A DNA stretch of 13,139 nucleotides from CAVTZP01 sp964456815 (GTDB lineage Bacteria > Chloroflexota > Dehalococcoidia > Dehalococcoidales > BS750m-G39): positions 1 through 13,139 of the forward strand of contig CAYWCO010000025.1 of the NCBI GenBank assembly GCA_964456815.1, given 5' to 3'. Under the pieces are notes generated by a model that had not been told where the DNA came from, ran no database searches, and saw only the letters and a program-made list of their open reading frames with translations. How positions within the stretch are numbered: position 1 is the first letter of the stretch; each line of letters begins with the position of its first letter. Shown here piece after piece: positions 5,745 to 11,943 of this stretch. The position numbers and the translations under genes are program-made.

Positions 5745-6050
5745 TCAGGTCAGCCCTGGTATTTTGAGACCGCCGGTTAGTTTACCCAGACGCTCGGCGG
5801 CAAGCTCCTTGGATTTAGACATGGCTTCATTTACCGCAGCCAGTACCAAATCCTCAAGCAGTTCCGCATCGTTGGGGTTTATTGCCTCAGGCGATATTTT
5901 TATCGATTGCACTTCCTGTTGACCGTTGATGGTGACCTTGACCGCACCTCCGCCTGAGGATACCTCAATGGTGGCTTGAGCTAACTCCTGTTGTGCCTTG
6001 GCTAGCTTTGCCTGAAGCTCTTGGGCTTGGCGCATGATGAACTTATTCAC
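5745..6050 (-). CDS. ybaB: YbaB/EbfC nucleoid-associated protein
   Basis: This is a small homodimeric DNA-binding protein that coats the nucleoid and is almost always encoded between dnaX and recR. The 101-residue product is of usual length. It has the long N-terminal helix (MRQAQELQAKLAKAQQELAQ) and the beta-strand core (VEVSSGGGAVKVTINGQQEVQSIKISPEAI). The helix NDAELLEDLVLAAVNEAMSKSKELAAERLGK follows, and it ends with GGLKIPGL. I start it at GTG (6050), which overlaps the dnaX stop as GTGA and has GGAGGAG just upstream. An internal ATG at 6035 would cut five residues and lose that spacing. Translation is probably coupled to dnaX. Confidence 0.94.
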   Translation of the reverse strand: MNKFIMRQAQELQAKLAKAQQELAQATIEVSSGGGAVKVTINGQQEVQSIKISPEAINPNDAELLEDLVLAAVNEAMSKSKELAAERLGKLTGGLKIPGLT

Positions 6051-7642
6051 TTCTCCTCCACGCTGGTAACCTGGGCACCCATCTTTAGTGCCGCCTTAAG
6101 CAGGTGGTTATTCTCTGGCTCATGGATGCAGCGCACACGGCAGGGGTGACCCAGAAAGTTACTTATAGTTTTCTGGGCAACCTGCTGGTTTTCTACTGAT
6201 TCCATCTTCTCCTTGTGGATGGGGTATCTGAAGGCTAAGACCACGGTGTCGTCTTCAATTGCCACCGGTTTAACCCCGGCGCTTCTGAGGATGGCAATAG
6301 CCGGCGTCCTTTTGACCTCCTCCGGCGCCTGCTCAATAACCTGCCTCCAGCTTTGCTTTAAGCGCTCAATTTCGTTATTGAGTGAGGCTGGTACTGCCTT
6401 GGGCTCGGTGGCGGGCGCTGGCTTGGCCGCTTGAGGCTTGGGTGGGGTGACCTCTTTTACCGGTGGGGGAGGTTCATATTGCACTTGTGGCTGCACTGGG
6501 GGCTGTACTGGGGGCCGCACCTGTGGGGCTGGGCTCTCCCCTTCCCCTACTTCCTCTATCTTCTCTATTAGGGGCTGGGCGCAGTCAACCACTGCCAGCT
6601 CCAGGGGCAGGGTTGAGTAGTTATCAAAACCAAGCTCAAGCTGACTGAAGAGCTTTATTGCCCTTGATATCTGAGCCAGGGAAGTCTTAGATGCCAGCTC
6701 CTTCAGTTCAACAACATCCTCGGTGGTGAGGTCTACCGCTTCCTCGGAGCCGGTCTTTACCAGCAGTAGCTCTCTGAGGTATTCTATCAACTCCCGGTTA
6801 AACTGGCGCAGGTCCAGCCCGTCGCTATTGACGCTGTTTATCGTTGTCACCCCGGCGGAGGTGTCATTGTTTACGATGTGCTTTGCCACCTCCTTAGCCC
6901 TCTGGTCTCCGGTGATACCAAGGATTTCCTGAATCTGGCGGAGCTCAATCTCATTGTTGTAGTAGGTGGTTAGTTGCTCCAGCAGGTTTTCGGCATCCCT
7001 CAGGCTGCCGGTAGCGCTTCTGGCGATAAGCCTTAGCCCTTCCGCCTCTATCTTGATGCCCTCGGTTTGGCAGATATGCTTAAGCTTTGATACCACGTCT
7101 GCCTGGGAAATACGCCTGAAGTCAAAGCGCTGGCACCGGGACAGGATGGTCGCCGGGACTTTATGAATCTCGGTGGTAGCCAGGATAAAGATAACGTATG
7201 GCGGCGGTTCCTCAAGGGTCTTGAGCAGGGCATTTGCCGCTTCCTTGGTGAGCATGTGGACCTCATCCACGATATAGACCTTGTGGCGGGCCTGGTTGGG
7301 GGCGTAGTTGACCTTCTCGCGGAGGTCTCTGATTTCATCAATGCCGCGGTTGCTGGCGGCATCAATTTCTATTACATCCAGAGCCCTGCCCTCGGTTATT
7401 GCCTGGCACATCTCGCAGCGATTGCAAGGTTTATTCTTGCCGCGGCCGGTGCAGTTTACCGCCTTAGCCAGGATGCGCCCGGTGCTGGTCTTGCCCGTTC
7501 CCCGCGGGCCGTAGAAGAGGTAGGCGTGAGAGACACGCCCCGTAGTGAGGGCATTGCTCAGTGTCTTGGTTACTTGCTCCTGACCAACTACCTCAGCTAG
7601 GGTTTGGGGACGCCACTTACGATAAAAAACTTGGGCTGCCAT
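6047..7642 (-). CDS. dnaX: DNA polymerase III subunit tau/gamma
   Basis: This is the clamp-loader ATPase subunit that loads the sliding clamp and organises the replisome. The 531-residue product opens with the canonical MAAQVFYRKWRPQTLAEVVGQ. Walker A is GPRGTGKT (45-52). The zinc module is C64, C73, C76 and C79. Walker B is VYIVDE (122-127), sensor 1 is LATT (154-157), and the arginine-finger motif is SRC (168-170). Clamp-loader domain III reaches about residue 360. A proline-rich linker covers about 370-418 and contains VQPP repeats. The C-terminal tau-like domain follows (LKQSWRQVIEQ...). No A-rich slippery heptamer is visible near the linker, so a frameshifted gamma form is not predicted. 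It is the first gene of its operon. A TATAAT lies only 10 nt before the ATG. Confidence 0.97.
   Translation of the reverse strand: MAAQVFYRKWRPQTLAEVVGQEQVTKTLSNALTTGRVSHAYLFYGPRGTGKTSTGRILAKAVNCTGRGKNKPCNRCEMCQAITEGRALDVIEIDAASNRGIDEIRDLREKVNYAPNQARHKVYIVDEVHMLTKEAANALLKTLEEPPPYVIFILATTEIHKVPATILSRCQRFDFRRISQADVVSKLKHICQTEGIKIEAEGLRLIARSATGSLRDAENLLEQLTTYYNNEIELRQIQEILGITGDQRAKEVAKHIVNNDTSAGVTTINSVNSDGLDLRQFNRELIEYLRELLLVKTGSEEAVDLTTEDVVELKELASKTSLAQISRAIKLFSQLELGFDNYSTLPLELAVVDCAQPLIEKIEEVGEGESPAPQVRPPVQPPVQPQVQYEPPPPVKEVTPPKPQAAKPAPATEPKAVPASLNNEIERLKQSWRQVIEQAPEEVKRTPAIAILRSAGVKPVAIEDDTVVLAFRYPIHKEKMESVENQQVAQKTISNFLGHPCRVRCIHEPENNHLLKAALKMGAQVTSVEEK
6485..6532. repeat. 12-nt tandem repeat inside dnaX linker
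   Basis: Four consecutive 12-nt units are seen on the plus strand: 6485-6496, 6497-6508, 6509-6520 and a diverged 6521-6532. The core unit is TGGGGGCTGTAC, coding on the minus strand for Val-Gln-Pro-Pro-like steps (QVRPPVQPPVQPQVQ). Being a multiple of three, changes in copy number would keep frame and only alter linker length. Confidence 0.75.
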
Positions 7643-7652
7643 CTTCGCTCTT

Positions 7653-7658
7653 ATTATA
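7653..7658 (-). promoter_or_regulatory. Putative -10 box of the dnaX operon
   Basis: TATAAT (minus strand) ends 10 nt before the dnaX ATG. The expected transcription start would leave only about 3 nt of leader, consistent with leaderless dnaX mRNA. No good -35 hexamer is found at 16-18 nt. A second box, GATAAT, about 10 nt upstream could give a longer leader instead. Confidence 0.4.
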
Positions 7659-7720
7659 CCCTATATTATCCGATTTCCTAAAGGGGTTTTTGAGCAAATA
7701 AGGCTGAATTTATGATTATT

Positions 7721-7762
7721 AAATAAAAAAGCCAGCTTCGCTAGTTGGCTAGCGAAGCTGGC
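7721..7762 (-). terminator. Rho-independent terminator of the CetZ-like gene
   Basis: The arms GCCAGCTTCGCTAG (7731-7744) and CTAGCGAAGCTGGC (7749-7762) are perfect 14-nt reverse complements around a 4-nt loop. On the minus strand the stem is followed directly by TTTTTTATTT (7721-7730). It lies 22 nt after the stop of the CetZ-like gene, so it closes that transcript and separates it from dnaX. Confidence 0.93.
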
Positions 7763-7783
7763 AAATAGGCTTGGATACTAACT

Positions 7784-8959
7784 TTATAGTAGTGAGGGGA
7801 TGTCCTTGGCTAAATCGTCTACTTCTTTTAGTTTACCCTCAAACTCGCCCCGTCTCTCTTTGAGACCGTGGATAACATCGGTTGCTCTCTCAAAGTATCC
7901 CCTTATCTTGTCAAGAGCGTTGAACTCAGACAGGACTACGGTTACATCAATCATGCTCTTTTCCCGGGGATAGTCGCCGTTTCTTATTACTGCCTGCGGA
8001 CTCATTCCCCTGAGGTAGTCTGCCAGCTCCTTAATCAGGTCCATGTTCATTTCCCTTGGTGGCCCTGAGACAAGGTATAGGGCTCGGCCGGCATCGGCAG
8101 GGTTACATTTAAGCGAGAGCTCGCTTATGGCTTCATCCATGGCTTGAATCCCGCGATGGGTTTCAATGCTCTTACTTCTGAAATCCTTGGAGAAGAAGTG
8201 GAACCACCTGAAGACGGGTACTTGTGCTTTGCCATAGCCTATCGTTGTCCAGCCAGCCAGGCTCTGAATAATGTCTCCGGCATCAAGCATCTTTGCCCCG
8301 ACGTGCTTGGATCTTTTCTCCTCGCCGGCGCAAAGCATGTTATAGAATTGTTCAACTATTAATGAATTTATCCTGTCCAGGTTGTTTTTGAGCGAGAAGT
8401 CCTTCCTCACATACCTTTGGTTGTCAACGAGAAAGACGGCATCAGCCACTTTATAGAGAGACTTAAGGCAGGTGGCGGCGTTATAGATGGTTCTTTCCTC
8501 GGTGTGCTCTTCGTGGCCGAAGGGGAGGACAGCCAGGGCATAAGCTGGCTTGTCTCCGTAGCGGTCTCGTATCATCTGGGTGACTATTGGCAGTGCCCCC
8601 GAGCCGGTACCGCCGGCAACACCGGCGATTATTAAGAAGGCATCGGTCTCAAAGAAGCGTTTGGCGGTTCTTATTGCATCTACAATCTTGTCAGAGTCCT
8701 CTTTGGCTACCTCAGCCCCCAGCTCGTTTATCTTGCCAACGCCATGACCGCCAGTGCGGCGACCTCCGATGAGGATTCTATGCTGGTAGTCAGGGCTTAT
8801 GTGTTGAAGCCCGCTTAAATCAGCGGCATCGGTGTTTACGGCAAAGGCACCGGTAACTATCTCAATCCCTCGTTTACTGCGTGCCATCCTGTTTAGTCGC
8901 AGAAACTCATCGGCAATCCTACCACCGCATTGCCCTAGACCCACAACTACTAATTTCAT
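7784..8959 (-). CDS. CetZ-like tubulin/FtsZ superfamily GTPase
   Basis: The 391-residue product belongs to the tubulin/FtsZ superfamily of polymerising GTPases. The N-terminal nucleotide-binding elements are intact: GLGQCGG (7-13), NTD (42-44), and the tubulin signature loop GVAGGTGSGA (113-122). Features between and after these match archaeal CetZ more than cell-division FtsZ. They include GGHGVGKINELGAEVAKED (70-88), AVLPFGHEE, LVDNQRY and MLDAGDIIQSLAGWTTIGYG. The acidic residues D226 and D229 in that last segment sit where the GTPase-activating T7-loop residues are expected. No FtsZ-type C-terminal peptide that would bind FtsA or ZipA is seen; the end is a charged helix (FEGKLKEVDDLAKDIPSLL). 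Two tandem promoters precede it and a strong terminator follows, so it is a single-gene unit. The start at 8959 has GAGGTGG 4 nt upstream. The role (shape, division or another scaffold) is inference. Confidence 0.85.
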   Translation of the reverse strand: MKLVVVGLGQCGGRIADEFLRLNRMARSKRGIEIVTGAFAVNTDAADLSGLQHISPDYQHRILIGGRRTGGHGVGKINELGAEVAKEDSDKIVDAIRTAKRFFETDAFLIIAGVAGGTGSGALPIVTQMIRDRYGDKPAYALAVLPFGHEEHTEERTIYNAATCLKSLYKVADAVFLVDNQRYVRKDFSLKNNLDRINSLIVEQFYNMLCAGEEKRSKHVGAKMLDAGDIIQSLAGWTTIGYGKAQVPVFRWFHFFSKDFRSKSIETHRGIQAMDEAISELSLKCNPADAGRALYLVSGPPREMNMDLIKELADYLRGMSPQAVIRNGDYPREKSMIDVTVVLSEFNALDKIRGYFERATDVIHGLKERRGEFEGKLKEVDDLAKDIPSLL

Positions 8960-8973
8960 TTATCCACCTCATA

Positions 8974-9020
8974 TTGACAATATTACTGTTATTTTAAGCA
9001 TAGTTTGTTAGTAATGTCAA
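8974..9020. repeat. Imperfect inverted repeat enclosing the proximal cetZ-like promoter
   Basis: On the minus strand, TTGACATTACT (9010-9020) pairs with AGTAATATTGTCAA (8974-8987), the second arm having a 3-nt bulge. The 22-nt interior holds the -10 box of promoter P2, while its -35 box is part of the arm. It could be a repressor operator or simply chance in AT-rich DNA. Confidence 0.45.
8991..9020 (-). promoter_or_regulatory. Promoter P2 of the CetZ-like gene
   Basis: TTGACA (9015-9020) is a perfect -35 box. TAAAAT (8991-8996) is a five-of-six -10 box. The spacer is 18 nt. Transcription would begin about 25 nt before the start codon, with the GAGGTGG site in the leader. Confidence 0.7.
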
Positions 9021-9025
9021 CTCAT

Positions 9026-9041
9026 ATAGCCCGAAGGCTAT
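9026..9041. repeat. UUCG-tetraloop hairpin at the P1 transcript start
   Basis: ATAGCC and GGCTAT form a perfect 6-bp stem. On the minus strand the loop is TTCG, an unusually stable tetraloop. It lies at the expected start of the P1 transcript and between P1 and P2. It has no U-tract, so it is not a gap terminator; a 5' stabilising hairpin or an attenuating role is possible. Confidence 0.6.
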
Positions 9042-9069
9042 TTTAAGTAGACTCAGATAGGAATGTCAA
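9040..9069 (-). promoter_or_regulatory. Promoter P1 of the CetZ-like gene
   Basis: TTGACA (9064-9069) and TAAAAT (9040-9045) are separated by 18 nt, the same boxes and spacing as P2 49 nt away. The bases after the -35 (TT) and before the -10 (CT) are also shared. It lies directly after the gap stop codon. Confidence 0.65.
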
Positions 9070-9086
9070 TGCCTACTATCGTACTA

Positions 9087-10097
9087 TTATCCCTTTTGGG
9101 CAATAAAGGCGGCAAGGTCAGCCAGGCGGCAGCTATAGCCCCACTCATTATCATACCAGGCTAACACCTTGACCATGTTGCCGGCAATAACCATAGTGCT
9201 TGGGGCGTCAAAGATGGAGCTGGCGGGGTTGCCCTTGAAATCCATGCTGACCAGCTCCTCCTGGCAATACTCCAGGATTCCGGCTAAAGGTCCCTTAGCT
9301 GCCTCCTGGAAGGCGCGATTTACTTGCTCCACGCTTACCTCTTTCTCAAGGTCGGCGACTAGGTCAACAACGGAGACGGTGGCTACGGGGACCCTCATTG
9401 CCATTCCGTGGAGCCTGCCTTTGAGCTCGGGGATGACCTGGGCTACCGCCCTGGCGGCGCCGGTGGTGGTGGGGATAAGATTCACGGCGGCGGCTCGTGC
9501 CCGGCGCAGGTCGCGGTGAAACATGTCCAGTAGCCTCTGGTCGTTGGTGTAGGCATGAATGGTGGTCATCAGCCCCTTGCTCACGCCGAAGCTCTGGTGC
9601 AGTACCTTGACCACGGGGGCAATGCAGTTGGTGGTGCAGGAGGCGTTGGATATAACCCTGTGCTTATCTGGCTGGTACTGCTCTTCATTAACGCCGAGGA
9701 CGATGGTTACATCCTCGTTGCGCGCCGGCGCAGAGATAATCACCTTCTTGGCGCCACCCTCAAGGTGAGCCGCCGCCTTGGTGGCATCGGTAAAGAGGCC
9801 GGTTGATTCTATCACTATGTCTACGCCGTAGTCACGCCACGATATTTTTGCCGGGTCGCGCTCGGCGAGCACCTTCACCTCTTTACCGTCAACAATAATG
9901 CCGTCATCGGTGGCTTTTACCTCACCGGGGTATTGCCCATAGGTGCTATCCCATTTTAAGAGGTGGGCGTTGGTCTTGGCATCGGTCAGGTCATTGATGA
10001 CTGCTACCTCCAGTTCGCCCTTGTGGTATTGGTTAAGTGCCCTGAAGGCTAGTCTGCCTACCCGTCCGAAGCCGTTAATGCCAATTTTGGTTGTCAT
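9087..10097 (-). CDS. gap: Glyceraldehyde-3-phosphate dehydrogenase, type I
   Basis: GAPDH interconverts glyceraldehyde-3-phosphate and 1,3-bisphosphoglycerate with NAD(H). The 336-residue product is full length. The Rossmann motif INGFGRVGR (7-15) opens the NAD-binding domain, and the VIND run ends in Asp36, favouring NAD over NADP. The active-site signature SNASCTTNC places catalytic Cys154, with the base His181 in TTIHAYTNDQ. The phosphate-binding NLIPTTTGAA and the C-terminal WYDNEWGYS are intact. AGGAGG lies 6 nt before the ATG. That ATG overlaps the preceding stop by 4 nt (ATGA), so it is coupled to the upstream Fe-S protein gene. With eno it covers two steps of lower glycolysis/gluconeogenesis. 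Confidence 0.97.
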   Translation of the reverse strand: MTTKIGINGFGRVGRLAFRALNQYHKGELEVAVINDLTDAKTNAHLLKWDSTYGQYPGEVKATDDGIIVDGKEVKVLAERDPAKISWRDYGVDIVIESTGLFTDATKAAAHLEGGAKKVIISAPARNEDVTIVLGVNEEQYQPDKHRVISNASCTTNCIAPVVKVLHQSFGVSKGLMTTIHAYTNDQRLLDMFHRDLRRARAAAVNLIPTTTGAARAVAQVIPELKGRLHGMAMRVPVATVSVVDLVADLEKEVSVEQVNRAFQEAAKGPLAGILEYCQEELVSMDFKGNPASSIFDAPSTMVIAGNMVKVLAWYDNEWGYSCRLADLAAFIAQKG

Positions 10098-11116
10098 TTT
10101 ATACCTCCTAGAGCGATTTTTGCCCTCCGCCGACTGCGCTGGAGCATGTCTAAGAAGGCTTCGACCCTTGTCTTTATATGGTTATTCAGGAAGAAGTCAT
10201 CGTTTCCTTCCAGGGTTAGAATGGGCAGTTTTATGCCGTCCCTGAAGATGATGTCGCCGATGCCCCGGTGGCAGAATGCCTGGACATAATGTATGACCCC
10301 GTCAAGGCGGCGACGGCTTATCTCGGCGGTGATGTCCTTCAGCCGCTCGTATATGGAGTAGGGGTAGGTATAGTTTGAGTACTGCTCGGCGAGGGAGTTT
10401 CCCGGCTGGGGCATGGCGAACTGGCGCTGGATTTCATTGAATACCACCCTGCCCCCATTAGTTTCAATGTAGGAATAGAGGTCGCGCCCGTATACCGAGG
10501 GCACGCCGATATAGCCCAGCCTGAGCTCTTCCCTGGGGTAGGGCGGGCGCTCCTGGCACTGCTCTATTAATTCTTGTAGCTCCTGCTGATATTTATTGTG
10601 GTCTTGATTAAAGTCAGAGGTTGATACCAGCCAGAGGTGGTTCTCCCCACCCCTGACCAACCCCTCTTTCCAGGTAAGCTCGTCAAGCTTAAGCGCCAGC
10701 TGGCGGGGGGGCTTGAGCTTGGCTTTGAGCTTCTCGGCGGCATCAAGGCTCGTGCCCAGGGCTTCAGCCAGTGTCTCCAGGGCGTGCTGCATTTTCTGGG
10801 TATCCGGCTTGTCGGGGTAGGCGAAGGGTATGACCTTTAGCCCTTTTAGCCTGAGCACCTCCATAAGCATAATGGTATTGGAGCAGTCGCCGGTGGTAAC
10901 GCAGAGGACGCTGTCAATCCCGTAGTCCAAGCATACCCCGTAGATTCCCTTAATCCAGCTGCAGCAGTTCAGGGGGAAGCCAGCCCGCTCGGCGATATTT
11001 ATCAGCCTTTCCGGGCTGGGGTCATTGATAAAGACATTGTTCAGGTCAACCGGCTGGTAGCCAGCGGCGAGTAAGACCTCTATGGGGACGGTGGTGGTGA
11101 TGCCGATTTTTTTCAT
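10094..11116 (-). CDS. 2-hydroxyacyl-CoA dehydratase-like Fe-S protein
   Basis: The 340-residue protein belongs to the 2-hydroxyacyl-CoA dehydratase D-component (HgdA/HgdB, BcrB/C-like) superfamily. These proteins bind [4Fe-4S] clusters and catalyse difficult reductions or dehydrations after ATP-driven electron transfer. Cysteines at the cluster-ligand positions are present: C51/C52 in NCCSWIKGIYG, C78 in TTGDCSN, and C282 in QAFCHRG. The later ILTLEGNDDFF resembles the family's conserved end (usually LE.D). It is a single subunit, whereas true dehydratases are two different subunits plus an ASKHA-type activase. None of these is encoded in the window, so its reaction is unknown. It overlaps both neighbours by 4 nt (ATGA), between tcmP-like and gap. 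The start MKKIGITTTVPIEVLLAAGY is the usual family N-terminus. Confidence 0.82.
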   Translation of the reverse strand: MKKIGITTTVPIEVLLAAGYQPVDLNNVFINDPSPERLINIAERAGFPLNCCSWIKGIYGVCLDYGIDSVLCVTTGDCSNTIMLMEVLRLKGLKVIPFAYPDKPDTQKMQHALETLAEALGTSLDAAEKLKAKLKPPRQLALKLDELTWKEGLVRGGENHLWLVSTSDFNQDHNKYQQELQELIEQCQERPPYPREELRLGYIGVPSVYGRDLYSYIETNGGRVVFNEIQRQFAMPQPGNSLAEQYSNYTYPYSIYERLKDITAEISRRRLDGVIHYVQAFCHRGIGDIIFRDGIKLPILTLEGNDDFFLNNHIKTRVEAFLDMLQRSRRRAKIALGGIK

Positions 11117-11943
11117 CGCTTTCTATTTTTACCGGTATAGAGTAGCTCGCAGGGGAGGTATCTCTCCTTGCCCCACGCCTCCGCCAGGAGTTTGGCTCTG
11201 CCCTCGCCATCGCTGGCTGAGATTACGTGGTAGAGGGGGGGCTTGGAGAGGTAGCCGGGTTTAAAGTCGGCGATATGCCTGTAGCCCAGGGCTCTAAGCC
11301 CGTCTTTATATAGTTCCACCAGCTGCTGCCTGGCTTTGCTCAATCTTATTTTGCCCTCCAGCCTTTTCTCTCTAATCTCCTCCCATTTGCTGTTCCCGTA
11401 GAGCCTGGTTATTGATGCCCGGCACTCGGGGCGGTTTAAGTTTCGCAGCAGCGCCATCTCCAGGGGGAAGATTATAAGCAGCTCTATCTTATGACCCCTC
11501 CAGTCCTTGCTGTGGGTAGCCAGCTTCTTGATTGTTGACCAGCGCAGCCTGCGGTATCCCTGGGGGTCAATGAGGGCGAGGGAGGATGCCGAGCGGGGAA
11601 TGAGGTCAAATACCTGCCGCAGGACTTTATCATTAACCGGGTTGCCGCTTATTATGCTGGCGCTTTCATAGGGGGCGGTCAGCTTCTTCAGGCTCCTGGC
11701 ATCACCGCTATCGCCGACGATAAATATGCACCTGTCGAATTTTGCTTTGGCTTTCAGTGCCCGGAGCGCCGAGTCTTCAATAACGCAGTCGGTGCCGACG
11801 CAGACGCAGTTGCCGCATCCAGCATATAACTCAAGGTAGTGGCACTTGTTCTTGCCCATCATGCTGGTATAGGCTTCAATATAATCGGCGAAGCACTCAA
11901 GCTTGTGGCATACCCACTTTCTAATTGGTTTTGGCTGGTTCAT
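11113..11943 (-). CDS. tcmP: Three-Cys-motif partner protein (TcmP-like), Cys-rich
   Basis: The 276-residue product resembles TcmP proteins, whose function is not established. These are normally found beside a protein bearing a three-cysteine motif (phage Gp37/Gp68-like, DUF5131). Recognisable parts are the N-terminal HKLECFADYIEAYTSMM, then CHYLELYAGCG (34-44) in the place of the usual YIDLFAGPG SAM-site-like loop. DSALRAL follows, then the ALIDPQGY motif (123-130), IELLIIFP (153-160), and the C-terminal WGKERYLPCELLYTGK. The loop after the G-motif carries a cysteine cluster (C43, C46, C48, C53), with others at C12, C17, C34 and C72. This could bind metal. No three-Cys partner is in the window; the neighbour is instead an Fe-S protein. 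It overlaps eno and the Fe-S gene by 4 nt each, with AAGGAG inside the eno end as its ribosome binding site. Confidence 0.75.
   Translation of the reverse strand: MNQPKPIRKWVCHKLECFADYIEAYTSMMGKNKCHYLELYAGCGNCVCVGTDCVIEDSALRALKAKAKFDRCIFIVGDSGDARSLKKLTAPYESASIISGNPVNDKVLRQVFDLIPRSASSLALIDPQGYRRLRWSTIKKLATHSKDWRGHKIELLIIFPLEMALLRNLNRPECRASITRLYGNSKWEEIREKRLEGKIRLSKARQQLVELYKDGLRALGYRHIADFKPGYLSKPPLYHVISASDGEGRAKLLAEAWGKERYLPCELLYTGKNRKR

Noticed and set aside
6485..6532. CRISPR-like repeats
   Set aside because: The units are contiguous 12-mers without spacers and are coding; no CRISPR array or cas gene occurs in the window.
6400..6560. Programmed frameshift in dnaX producing a gamma form
   Set aside because: No A-rich slippery heptamer is visible in or near the proline-rich linker.
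7163..7600. Plus-strand open frame of 145 codons
   Set aside because: It lies fully inside dnaX on the opposite strand and its translation shows no family features; it reflects the codon pattern of dnaX.
7695..7776. Short repeat AGCCTATTTGC / AGCCTTATTTGC flanking the terminator
   Set aside because: It is about 12 nt with an indel and lies in AT-rich DNA; chance is a sufficient explanation.
9026..9041. Terminator of the gap operon
   Set aside because: The 6-bp stem is short, lacks a U-tract and sits within the promoter region of the next gene.
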